From: Arthrobacter sulfonylureivorans
GTDB lineage: Bacteria; Actinomycetota; Actinomycetes; Actinomycetales; Micrococcaceae
NCBI GenBank assembly: GCA_004000035.1
Contig: RJAE01000002.1
Span: 62,001-126,000 of the forward strand
Length of the DNA: 64,000 bases
Direction of reading: 5' to 3'
Below, piece after piece: positions 49,071-57,340 of the stretch. The notes under the pieces were generated by a model. That model saw only the letters and a program-made list of their open reading frames with translations. It did not search any database and had not been told where the DNA came from. Within the stretch, counting starts at the first letter, position 1, and each line of letters starts with the position of its first letter. Both the position numbers and the translations under genes were made by a program.

Positions 49071-49691
49071 ATGCCGAGCGCACCGCATGCCGATGCAGAG
49101 ATTCGGCAGACCGGACGCAGCCGGGCCAAGGCCACCCGCCGGGCCGCGCTGCTGGATGCGGCCGCCCGCCTTTTCGCCGAGCGCGGCTTCAACGGCGTCT
49201 CGATCGAGGACCTGGGCTCGGCTGTAGGGGTCAGCGGCCCTGCCGTGTACCGGCACTTCAACAGCAAACATGCCGTTCTGGCCGCCCTGCTCACGGGCGT
49301 CAGCCAGGACCTGCTGGACGGCGGCCAGGAAGTGGCGGCCAGCCGGAACAACGCCGAGGAAGCGCTCCGCGGGCTGGTCGCCTTCCACGTGGACTTTGCC
49401 TTGAAAAATCCCGACGTCATCCGCGTCCACGACCGGGACCTGGACAGCCTGCCCGCCGACGATTCGGCCATCGTCCGGACCCTGCAGCGCACCTACGTGG
49501 AAGCGTGGGTTTCCGTGCTGGCGCGGCTGCTGCCCGAGGCCGACGCGGCACAGTTGCGGGTGCGCGCCCACGCCGCTTTCGGCCTGATCAACTCGACCCC
49601 GCATTCGACCCACCGGAGCCGGCCGCTGCGGGAAGCCTGGCGCCGCAATCTGCTGGAACAAATGGCATGGGCGGCGTTGAAAGCCGAGTAG
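49071..49691 (+). CDS. TetR family transcriptional regulator
   Basis: The 206-residue protein has an N-terminal TetR DNA-binding domain (ALLDAARLF-like AALLDAAARLFAERGFNGVS, then EDLGSAVGVSGPAVYRHFNSK) and a helical ligand-binding domain. It is divergent from the acyl-CoA carboxylase operon with a palindrome between them. By analogy with the TetR regulators beside mycobacterial accD1-type clusters, it probably represses the catabolic genes and responds to an acyl-CoA intermediate. This is inference. GGGAG lies upstream of ATG 49071. Confidence 0.9.
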   Translation: MPSAPHADAEIRQTGRSRAKATRRAALLDAAARLFAERGFNGVSIEDLGSAVGVSGPAVYRHFNSKHAVLAALLTGVSQDLLDGGQEVAASRNNAEEALRGLVAFHVDFALKNPDVIRVHDRDLDSLPADDSAIVRTLQRTYVEAWVSVLARLLPEADAAQLRVRAHAAFGLINSTPHSTHRSRPLREAWRRNLLEQMAWAALKAE

Positions 49692-49726
49692 GGTGTATCA
49701 GATACCAACTAGCCGAAAGGTCTACT

Positions 49727-50194
49727 GTGATTGAGCTTCGTCCTGTAGAACCTGCCGACCTCGACGAGTTCTTCGAGTACCAGCAGGATCCCGACGCCAA
49801 CCATATGGCCGCATTCGCCGCCAAGAATCCCTCCGACCGCGGCGTCTTCAACCTGCACTGGCAAAGCCTGCTCGATGACGAGACCATCACCGTTCGCACC
49901 GTCACCGTCGACGGCGAAGTGGTGGGAAGCGTGCTGGCCTATCCGAACGAGGGATACCCGGAACTCAGTTACTGGACGGCCAAGTCGCAGTGGGGCAAAG
50001 GCGTCACCACCGCGGCCGTCGAGGCGTTCCTGAAGGAATTCACCGCCCGCCCCATCCGCGCCCGGGTGGTCAAGGACAACCTGGGTTCGGTCAAGGTCCT
50101 GCACAAGCTGGGCTTCCGGACCGTCGGCGAGGCCCAAGGCTTCGCCAACGCCCGTGGCGCCGTGGTCACCGAGGAGATCCTCGAACTGGCCTGA
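49727..50194 (+). CDS. GNAT family N-acetyltransferase
   Basis: The 155-residue protein begins IELRPVEPADLDEFFEYQQD and has the GNAT acetyl-CoA region LSYWTAKSQWGKGVTTAAVEA and VVKDNLGSVKVLHKLGF. GTG 49727 has AAAGG 7 nt upstream and homology begins there. It follows the TetR gene by 35 nt and converges on the MgtA-type ATPase. The substrate is unknown. Confidence 0.9.
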   Translation: MIELRPVEPADLDEFFEYQQDPDANHMAAFAAKNPSDRGVFNLHWQSLLDDETITVRTVTVDGEVVGSVLAYPNEGYPELSYWTAKSQWGKGVTTAAVEAFLKEFTARPIRARVVKDNLGSVKVLHKLGFRTVGEAQGFANARGAVVTEEILELA

Positions 50195-50226
50195 GAGGGC
50201 TCTACGCCGGTCTTGGCCGCCCTGCC

Positions 50227-52887
50227 TCATCCGTGGGGGGCCCGCTGGACTGCAACCGGAGCGCTGAAGCGTGAGGCCCGCCTGACGATGTGGTGGGTTG
50301 CGTGACGGCGGCGAATGGGTAGCCCCTCCGGCAATTGCTGCGCGGCGCGGGAGAAGAACCACTGCTTGGCGAACTCCACCAGGACCAGGTACACCACCAC
50401 CATGCCCAGCAGGACCAGAAAGAACGGCGCGGGAATCGGATCAAAGCCCAGCACTCCGGCCATCGGGGAGAACGGCAGGAAGATGCCTAGGGCCACCACG
50501 CCCAAGGACGCGCCAATCAGGCCTGCCGAGGGGCGGCTGCGCAGGAAAGGGACACGCCGGGTCCGGATGGCGAAAATGATCAGCGTCTGGGTGGCGATCG
50601 ATTCGATAAACCAGCCTGCCCGGAACTCCCCCGGTGCGGCATCGAATGCGATCAGCATGAGGGCGAAGGTGGCGAAGTCGAAGAGTGAGCTGATCGGCCC
50701 GAAGAGGAACATGAACCGGCGGATGAACCCAATGTCCCAATGGGCGGGGGCGCGGAGTTGCTCCTTGTCCACGCGGTCCCCCGGGATGGCCAGCTGGCCG
50801 GCGTCGTAGAGCAGGTTGTTGAGCAGAATCTGGCCCGGCAACATGGGCAGGAAGCTCAACACTACCGACGCGGTGGCAGCGCTGAACATGTTGCCAAAGT
50901 TGCTGGACGTTCCCATCAACACGTACTTAATGGTGTTCGCGAAGATCCGCCGGCCCTCTTTGACGCCGTCAGCCAAGACGCCGAGGTCCTTATCCAGCAA
51001 GATGACGTCGGCCGCGTCCTTGGCGACGTCCGTGGCGCTGTCTACCGAGATACCGATGTCCGCTTTGTGCAGAGCCAGCGCATCATTGACTCCGTCTCCC
51101 AAGAAGCCCACGGACCCGCCGCTTTGGCGTAGCAGCGTGATGAGGCGTGCCTTCTGCTCCGGTGAGACGCGGGCAAAGATGGTGGTCTGCCGCGCAGCGG
51201 AGACAAGTTCGGCGTCGGAAAGCTCTTCCATGGTCACGCCCGTGAGCGTCCCACCGGACGCCATGCCAAGGTCCGCGCACACTCGCTCCGCGACTTTGGG
51301 GTTATCCCCCGTGGCGATCTTTACCGATATCCCCAGCGCTGCCAGCTGGTCCAGGGATGCCCCGACGTTGTCCTTGGGCCGGTCAAGGAAGATGAGGAAG
51401 CCGGCCAAAGTGAGGCCACGCCCCACCTCCGGGCTGACGATTGCCAGCCCCTCGGCTCGACGTGTGGCAACTGCGACGACGCGCGAACCGGCCTCAAACT
51501 GTGCATCGAGAGTGGCTTGGACTGCTGGCGGGATCAGACCGCAGAAAGCTAGGACGTCCTCCGGCGCACCCTTGGTTATCAGCAGCGTTGGTCCGCCGAA
51601 CTCGCGGACCAGGACGGTGGTGCGCCGGCGCTGGTGGTCAAAGCCGACCAGATCCAGGCGCTCGAAGCGGCCCGGATCAAAGCTGGAGGCTCCGGGACTG
51701 TCCCAGAGGGCCGCGTCCAACGGGTTTTGTCCGGCGGAGGAGCGTTTCGCCTCAGCGTAATCGGCTTCGGTGGCCAGCAGCCCTAGGGTGAGCAAGCCGT
51801 CGCCGGACATGTTTGAGGCTGTGGGAAGGGCGCCGGTGAAGCTGATCCGCCCCTCCGTCAGGGTGCCGGTCTTGTCGGTGACCAAGATGTCCATGTCCCC
51901 AAGGTCCTCGATGCAGACCAGCCGTTTGACCAGCACCTTCCGCCGTGCCAACTGCCGGGTGCCCGTGGCCAGGCTGGTGCCGACGATGGCCGGGAGCAGT
52001 TGCGGCGTGATGCCTACCGCGATCGCCAAGGAGAACAAAAGAGATTCGATGAGCGGGCGCTGCAACACCAGATTGGCGATGAAAATCAAAGTGGTGAGCA
52101 CGACCGCCACCTGCAGCAGCAGGAACGAAAACCGCTTGAGCCCGAGCTGGAATTCGGTTTGAGGCTGGCGCTGGCCGAGTCCCTGAGTAATCCGGCCAAA
52201 TTCTGTGCTGATTCCGGTGGCCACCACCACACCGGTGCCGCCGCCGGAGTGCACGACCGTGCCCATGAATGCACACGAGGTAAGGTCCCCCAGGGCAGCA
52301 CCCGCCACCACCGGCTGCGGGTCCTTGGCGGCCGGCAGGGGCTCCCCGGTCAAGATGCTTTCGTCGCAGAGGAGATCGTTGGTGCTGAGCAGCCGGATGT
52401 CGGCCGGGACGATGGCGCCAAGGTTCAGATGCACGACGTCTCCGGGTACCAGGGCGGTGACGGCCACTTCCTGGGCAGCCCCGTCGCGGAGAACCACCGT
52501 CCGGTGTGCGACGCGACTGTGCAAGGCCTCCGAGGCGCGTTCGGCCCGGTACTCGTTGGTGAACCCCAGACCCACGCTGACCAGTAAGATCACGCCGATC
52601 ACGATCGAATTCGCGGCATCGCCAAGGAATAGCGACACAGCCGCGGTGATGAGAAGGAGAATCAGAATGGGGCTGGCAAACTGCCGACCCAACACCAGCC
52701 AGCCGTTCGCCCGGTGGGTCAGGACGGCATTTGGCCCAAGCTCGGCCAGTCGCGCGGCGGAGGCTGTGTCCGACAGTCCTGCCGCGCTGGAGGCCAGTTG
52801 CTTGAGGATCTGCTCGGTGCCGAGGCCCGCGGCGTCAGCGATGGTCAGCTGCAGGAGGCTCCGCTCCCCGACATTGACGTGGGCCAT
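50227..52887 (-). CDS. mgtA: Magnesium-translocating P-type ATPase (MgtA/MgtB family)
   Basis: The 886-residue protein is a P3B-type ATPase that imports magnesium. It has the actuator loop SILTGEPLPAAK, the phosphorylation site TDKTGTLTEGRISF near residue 336, the nucleotide-binding KGAPEDVLAF, the hinge GDGVNDALALHKADIGISVD, and C-terminal membrane segments with ILLNNLLYDAGQLAIPGD, a motif of the MgtA group. By eye its codon use is less extreme in third-position GC than its neighbours. It lies between the two parts of the leucine catabolic region, which suggests a later insertion. Confidence 0.9.
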   Translation of the reverse strand: MAHVNVGERSLLQLTIADAAGLGTEQILKQLASSAAGLSDTASAARLAELGPNAVLTHRANGWLVLGRQFASPILILLLITAAVSLFLGDAANSIVIGVILLVSVGLGFTNEYRAERASEALHSRVAHRTVVLRDGAAQEVAVTALVPGDVVHLNLGAIVPADIRLLSTNDLLCDESILTGEPLPAAKDPQPVVAGAALGDLTSCAFMGTVVHSGGGTGVVVATGISTEFGRITQGLGQRQPQTEFQLGLKRFSFLLLQVAVVLTTLIFIANLVLQRPLIESLLFSLAIAVGITPQLLPAIVGTSLATGTRQLARRKVLVKRLVCIEDLGDMDILVTDKTGTLTEGRISFTGALPTASNMSGDGLLTLGLLATEADYAEAKRSSAGQNPLDAALWDSPGASSFDPGRFERLDLVGFDHQRRRTTVLVREFGGPTLLITKGAPEDVLAFCGLIPPAVQATLDAQFEAGSRVVAVATRRAEGLAIVSPEVGRGLTLAGFLIFLDRPKDNVGASLDQLAALGISVKIATGDNPKVAERVCADLGMASGGTLTGVTMEELSDAELVSAARQTTIFARVSPEQKARLITLLRQSGGSVGFLGDGVNDALALHKADIGISVDSATDVAKDAADVILLDKDLGVLADGVKEGRRIFANTIKYVLMGTSSNFGNMFSAATASVVLSFLPMLPGQILLNNLLYDAGQLAIPGDRVDKEQLRAPAHWDIGFIRRFMFLFGPISSLFDFATFALMLIAFDAAPGEFRAGWFIESIATQTLIIFAIRTRRVPFLRSRPSAGLIGASLGVVALGIFLPFSPMAGVLGFDPIPAPFFLVLLGMVVVYLVLVEFAKQWFFSRAAQQLPEGLPIRRRHATHHIVRRASRFSAPVAVQRAPHG

Positions 52888-53007
52888 GCCAGATCCGTTC
52901 GGACGGCGAGTAACGAATGATCGAGCTACCGGACAAGAATACGACGCGAATGCAGGAACATGGCGGTACGGACGGCAGACGGCCGCAGGACCAGCACCCC
53001 ACCCGGA

Positions 53008-54426
53008 TCACACCATCGCCAACACCATGGCCGGTTCCGAGAGGATGGTGCCGACGTCGGCCAGGAAACGGCCAGCTTGTGCACCGTCCACCACCCGGTG
53101 GTCGAAGGACAGGCTCAGCGTCACCACGTCGCGCAGCGCCACTTCGCCGCGGTACTCCCAGGGTTGCCGGCGCACTGCGCCGACGGCGAGGATGGCGGAC
53201 TCCCCCGGATTAAGAATGGGAGTACCGGCATCGATGCCAAAAACACCGATGTTGGTGATCGAGATGGTCCCGCCGCGCAGGTCGGACGGGGCGGTCTTGC
53301 CGGCCCGGGCGGTTTCGGCCAATTCCCCCAAGGCCTCGGCCAGCCGGCGCAGATCCAGCCGGTGCGCGCCCTTGATGTTCGGGACTGTCAGCCCGCGCGG
53401 CGTGGCCGCTGCAATGCCCAGGTTTACGTAGTTCTGCTGCACGATCTCGCCGGCTGACTCGTCCCAGCGGGCATTCAGTTCCGGGTGGCGCCCCAACGCC
53501 AGGCACACCGCCTTGGCCGTGATGGTCAGCGGTGTGAGCTTCAGCCCGGCGAACGCCTTGTGCTCTTTGAGCCGCTGGATCAGTTCCATGCTGGCCGTGG
53601 CATCGACAGTCAGGAACGACGACGCATGGGGTGCGGTGAACGCGCTGGCCACCATGGCCGCGGCCGTCAGCTTGCGCACCCCCTTGACCGGAATGCGTGT
53701 CTCCGCCTCGGCCGCGCCGGCCAGCCAGCCGCCGCCTGTCCCAGAGGCCGGGGCCTCCACCGGGGCAGCCGAACCGGCGTCGTGGAAATTCTGCACATCC
53801 CCGCGGGTAATCAGCCCCCGGTCGCCCGTTCCAACGACCTGCGCCAGGTCGACGCCGAGATCCTTGGCCAGCTTCCGCACCGGTGGCGTGGAGCGAGGCC
53901 GCTCCGTAGCTACCGGAGCCGCCGGCATCAGCTGGGGTACGTCCTGGGTTTGGCCGGGCGCTGGCGCCCCCGCAATTCCGTTGTGCTCAGCGGCCCTGGC
54001 ACGCTGCGGCACGGTCTCTGCGACAGCAGTCGGGACCGCTGTGGCGCCCGCTGCCGCAGCCGTGCGGCGCGGCCGTCGGGCCGGTCGACCGTTCCTCTCG
54101 GCGGCAGCGCCATAGCCCACTAAGTTCGGTTGGCGCTGCGACGCCGGCTCCCCCGAGGCCTTGCCGCCGTCCTCCTGCCCTGGCTCTTCCACTTCGATGG
54201 AAACGATCGGTTCGCCCACGCTGACGGTGGTTCCGGGACCTTCATGCAGCGTACGGACCACGCCGGTGAACGGCGAGGGCAGCTCCACCACGGCCTTGGC
54301 TGTTTCGACCTCGCCCAGGATCTGGTTCAGCTGTACCGCATCGCCTTCGGCCACATGCCAGCTGACGATCTCCGATTCGGTGAGCCCTTCGCCCAGATCC
54401 GGCAGTTTGAATACCTTGATCCCCAC
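53008..54426 (-). CDS. bkdC: Branched-chain 2-oxoacid dehydrogenase E2 (dihydrolipoyl acyltransferase)
   Basis: E2 transfers the branched acyl group from lipoate to CoA. The 472-residue protein has one lipoyl domain (Lys44 in EVETAKAVVE), a Pro/Ala linker, a peripheral-subunit-binding domain (PPVRKLAKDLGVDLAQVVGT) and the catalytic domain ending with the active-site motif SFDHRVVDGAQAGRF. It starts 4 nt after the E1-beta stop. No E3 (lipoamide dehydrogenase) gene is in the window, so a shared E3 is expected. Confidence 0.92.
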   Translation of the reverse strand: MGIKVFKLPDLGEGLTESEIVSWHVAEGDAVQLNQILGEVETAKAVVELPSPFTGVVRTLHEGPGTTVSVGEPIVSIEVEEPGQEDGGKASGEPASQRQPNLVGYGAAAERNGRPARRPRRTAAAAGATAVPTAVAETVPQRARAAEHNGIAGAPAPGQTQDVPQLMPAAPVATERPRSTPPVRKLAKDLGVDLAQVVGTGDRGLITRGDVQNFHDAGSAAPVEAPASGTGGGWLAGAAEAETRIPVKGVRKLTAAAMVASAFTAPHASSFLTVDATASMELIQRLKEHKAFAGLKLTPLTITAKAVCLALGRHPELNARWDESAGEIVQQNYVNLGIAAATPRGLTVPNIKGAHRLDLRRLAEALGELAETARAGKTAPSDLRGGTISITNIGVFGIDAGTPILNPGESAILAVGAVRRQPWEYRGEVALRDVVTLSLSFDHRVVDGAQAGRFLADVGTILSEPAMVLAMV

Positions 54427-54430
54427 GGGT

Positions 54431-55438
54431 TCAGTCCTCCAGTCCGGTCAGTGAGTTGGGCCGGCCGAGCACCCGGTCCACCCCGTCAAGAATGCGGTCC
54501 AGGTCAGGCTGATGGTGCCGCTCCATCTTGGCTGGCGGATAGGGAATGTCCATGCCGGTGACCCGCACGGGGGCGTGTTCCAGATAGTAGAAGCAGCGTT
54601 CGGTCAGGCTGGCCGCGATCTCCGCGCCGAGCCCACCGGTCCGTGCCGCCTCGTGCGTCACCACCAGACGGCCCGTTTTGCGCACGGAGGCCTCCACCGT
54701 GGGAAAGTCCAGCGGAGACAGCGAGCGCAGGTCGATGACTTCCACCGATATGCCGTCGTCTTCGGCTGCCTGTGCCGCCTCGCGGGCGGTCTGGACCAGC
54801 GCGCCGTAGGCCACCAGCGTCACGTCGGTTCCGGGGACTTCCACCCGTGCGCTGTCCATCGGCAGTGCGTCCTCCAGCGCATCCTCGTCCACCTCGCCCT
54901 TGGTGTGGTACCGCCGTTTCGGCTCGAAGTAGAGCACCGGATCATCGCAGGCAATGGCCTGCTGGATCATGGTGCAGGCGTCCTGCGGATTCGACACCGC
55001 CACCACCCGCAGCCCGGAGGTATGGGTGAAATACGCTTCCGGCGATTCGGAGTGGTGCTCGGCCGCGCCGATCCCGCCGCCGAAGGGCACCCGGATGGTG
55101 AGCGGCATCCTGACCCGGCCGCGGGTGCGGTAGTGCAGTTTGGCCACCTGGCTGACGATCTGGTCGAACGCCGGGTAGATGAACCCGTCGAACTGGATTT
55201 CGCAGACCGGCCGGTAGCCGCGGTAGGCCATTCCGACGGCGGTGCCCAGGATTGCTGATTCGGCCAGCGGAGCGTCGATCACTCGGTGCGCCCCGAAGTC
55301 CTTCTGCAGTTCATCGGTGATCCGGAAGACCCCGCCCAGGGCGCCAATATCCTCGCCGATGATCACCACCTTTGGGTCGTTCTCCATGGCCTTGCGCAGA
55401 CCGGTGTTGATGGCCCGCCCGAACGTCATGATGGTCAT
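54431..55438 (-). CDS. bkdB: Branched-chain 2-oxoacid dehydrogenase E1 beta
   Basis: The 335-residue protein has the E1-beta family features VVIIGEDIGALGGVFRIT, DAPLAESAILGTAVGMAYRG, RMPLTIRVPFGGGIGAAEHHS and VVTHEAARTGGLGAEIAASL. Its ATG shares a base with the E1-alpha stop (TGATG). With E1-alpha it decarboxylates 2-oxoacids from leucine, isoleucine and valine using thiamine diphosphate. Confidence 0.93.
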   Translation of the reverse strand: MTIMTFGRAINTGLRKAMENDPKVVIIGEDIGALGGVFRITDELQKDFGAHRVIDAPLAESAILGTAVGMAYRGYRPVCEIQFDGFIYPAFDQIVSQVAKLHYRTRGRVRMPLTIRVPFGGGIGAAEHHSESPEAYFTHTSGLRVVAVSNPQDACTMIQQAIACDDPVLYFEPKRRYHTKGEVDEDALEDALPMDSARVEVPGTDVTLVAYGALVQTAREAAQAAEDDGISVEVIDLRSLSPLDFPTVEASVRKTGRLVVTHEAARTGGLGAEIAASLTERCFYYLEHAPVRVTGMDIPYPPAKMERHHQPDLDRILDGVDRVLGRPNSLTGLED

Positions 55439-56559
55439 CAGTGGCCCCCTTCGGCAGCTTCAAATGATTCAAGATAGCGCTCATAGTGCTGGCGCTGGCG
55501 CGCCAGCACCGGATGCGGCGCGGTGTAAACGTTGTCGAAGAGTTCAAGGTCGGCAGGTTCGGCCATGTTGATACAGCCGGCGCGCATCTCGGCGGCGGCT
55601 TCGTCCGCGGCCTTCTGGACCCGTTGCCGCAGCGCTTCGTCGAGCAACCCTTCGGCGCTCAGCAGGGCGGCCAGCCGGTCGATCGGATCGCGGCGCTTCC
55701 AGTCCTCGAGCTCGTTGGCGTCGCGGTAGCGGGTGGGGTCATCCGCCGTCGTATGCGGTCCCATCCGGTAGGTGACCGCCTCGATGAAGGATGGACCGCC
55801 GCCGGTGCGTGCATGGTCGAGCGCCTTGCGGGTCACGGCCAGACAGGCGAGGACGTCATTGCCGTCCACCCGGTAACTGGGAATGCCGAATCCCGGGGCG
55901 CGGTCGGACAGTTTGCCCTGGGCCTGCAGACCTACCGGTTCGGAGATCGCCCACTGGTTGTTCTGGCAGAAGAAGATGACCGGGGCCTGGAAGCTCGCCG
56001 CGAAGACCATGGCCTCGTTCACGTCCCCTTGGCTGGTGGCGCCGTCGCCGAAATACGCAACGGCCACAACGTCGTCGCCGTCGAATTTGGCTGCCATGGC
56101 GTATCCGGTGGCGTGGAGGGTCTGCGCCCCGATGATCACCTGCGGGGTGGCCATGTTGATCTCATACGGATCCCAGCCGGAAGGCCGGTTGCCGCGCCAT
56201 ACCCGGATCATGTCCGTCAGGTCCACGCCGCGGCAGTAGGCAACGCCGTTCTCGCGGTAGCTGGAGAAGACGAAGTCGTCCTTGCGCAGGGCTCGGCCGG
56301 AACCGATCTGGGCCGCTTCCTGGCCCAGCAGGGGCGGCCACAAGGCCAGCTCTCCCTGGCGTTGCAGGGCGGTGGCTTCCTGGTCCAGCCGACGGACCAC
56401 CACCATGTCCTGGTAGAGGGCAGCGAGCCGATCTCCGTCGATATCCTCCAACCACGGGTCGAACTCCTCGCTGGCTGTCCGTGTGCCGTCCGGGGCGAGC
56501 AGTTGGATATAGCTTTCATCATTGAGCGGACCGGTCGGGTCCGTGCCTGGTAAGGACAC
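55438..56559 (-). CDS. bkdA: Branched-chain 2-oxoacid dehydrogenase E1 alpha
   Basis: The 373-residue protein has the thiamine diphosphate motif GDGATSQGDVNEAMVFAASF ending in QNN, the MVVVRRLDQEATALQRQGEL start of the fold and the phosphorylation-loop-like YRMGPHTTADDPTRYRD. GTG 56559 is preferred because GGGAG lies 8 nt upstream; GTG 56568 or ATG 56634 would extend it. It is divergent from an Lrp/AsnC regulator, and a CRP/GlxR-like site lies about 92 nt upstream. Confidence 0.93.
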   Translation of the reverse strand: MSLPGTDPTGPLNDESYIQLLAPDGTRTASEEFDPWLEDIDGDRLAALYQDMVVVRRLDQEATALQRQGELALWPPLLGQEAAQIGSGRALRKDDFVFSSYRENGVAYCRGVDLTDMIRVWRGNRPSGWDPYEINMATPQVIIGAQTLHATGYAMAAKFDGDDVVAVAYFGDGATSQGDVNEAMVFAASFQAPVIFFCQNNQWAISEPVGLQAQGKLSDRAPGFGIPSYRVDGNDVLACLAVTRKALDHARTGGGPSFIEAVTYRMGPHTTADDPTRYRDANELEDWKRRDPIDRLAALLSAEGLLDEALRQRVQKAADEAAAEMRAGCINMAEPADLELFDNVYTAPHPVLARQRQHYERYLESFEAAEGGH

Positions 56560-56651
56560 TTGCGACACTCCCTTTGCGTCTTCAGGGCCGGGAGGATCTT
56601 GTGGATCCCCGGCACCGGACAGCCCCGCCGGCACCTTTGCCCGCGGGTGTT

Positions 56652-56667
56652 TGTGACACTACTCACG
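56652..56667. promoter_or_regulatory. CRP/GlxR-like site between bkdA and the Lrp gene
   Basis: TGTGA-N6-TCACG fits the CRP-family consensus TGTGA-N6-TCACA at 9 of 10 fixed positions. It is 92 nt upstream of bkdA and 84 nt upstream of the Lrp-type gene. This suggests catabolite control of branched-chain 2-oxoacid dehydrogenase by a CRP/GlxR-type regulator. Confidence 0.5.
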
Positions 56668-56737
56668 TCCCGCAAGTAGCGCAATGATCAGCAGCAGGAC
56701 TGAGCATTGTGCCCTATTCAGCCCGAAACGGGCGTGC

Positions 56738-56743
56738 TACCCT
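56738..56743 (+). promoter_or_regulatory. Candidate -10 box for leaderless Lrp-type gene
   Basis: TACCCT is followed by exactly 7 nt and then ATG 56751. No ribosome-binding site is seen, so the mRNA is probably leaderless. Confidence 0.45.
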
Positions 56744-56750
56744 GCGCATT

Positions 56751-57227
56751 ATGCGGAATCTGGACGGCACCGATCTGCGGCTGCTCGGAGCCCTGGCGCA
56801 GGATCCCCGGCGGACCGTTGTGGCCCTGGCGCAGAAGCTCGGTCTCTCTCGCAACACGGTGCAGGCACGCATGTCCCGCCTGGAGCAGGAGCAGGTGTTC
56901 CTTTCCTTCCAGCGGCGGATCAATCCGGCCGCGTTGGGCTATCCGCTGGCTGCCTTCATCCACATTCACGTGCACCAGCCGCAACTGCAGCAGATCACCG
57001 ACGAACTGGCCCGCATTCCGGAGGTGCTGGAAGCCTTCGGCGTCACCGGGCAGGCGGACATCCTGGCCCGCGTGGTCTCGGAGGGCGCCGAGGACCTGTT
57101 CCGGATCAACGGCACCATCCTGGCCATCGACGGCGTAGAGCGGACCGACACATCGCTGGCCATGCACGAGCTGATCCCGTTCCGGATCGAGCCGCTGCTC
57201 TCCCGCGGAGCCCGTCCGGCCGGCTAA
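56751..57227 (+). CDS. Lrp/AsnC family transcriptional regulator
   Basis: The 158-residue protein has an N-terminal winged HTH (NLDGTDLRLLGALAQDPRRT, LAQKLGLSRNTVQARMSRLE) and a C-terminal RAM ligand-binding domain (LEAFGVTGQADILARVV). It is divergent from the bkd operon, where related BkdR regulators act, and upstream of alanine dehydrogenase, where AldR acts in mycobacteria. It could control either or both. ATG 56751 is preferred over ATG 56709 because the -10-like box TACCCT lies 7 nt upstream. Confidence 0.9.
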   Translation: MRNLDGTDLRLLGALAQDPRRTVVALAQKLGLSRNTVQARMSRLEQEQVFLSFQRRINPAALGYPLAAFIHIHVHQPQLQQITDELARIPEVLEAFGVTGQADILARVVSEGAEDLFRINGTILAIDGVERTDTSLAMHELIPFRIEPLLSRGARPAG

Positions 57228-57340
57228 CTGTCAGCGCGGCTGGCTGTAAGCTCGGTCCATCGAGCAAGCCCTGTACCGCCGATCCGGTGTCGTTTAGCCC
57301 ACCGCACCCGCCGGCGGCCCGACCAGAAGGGACGGCGTCC

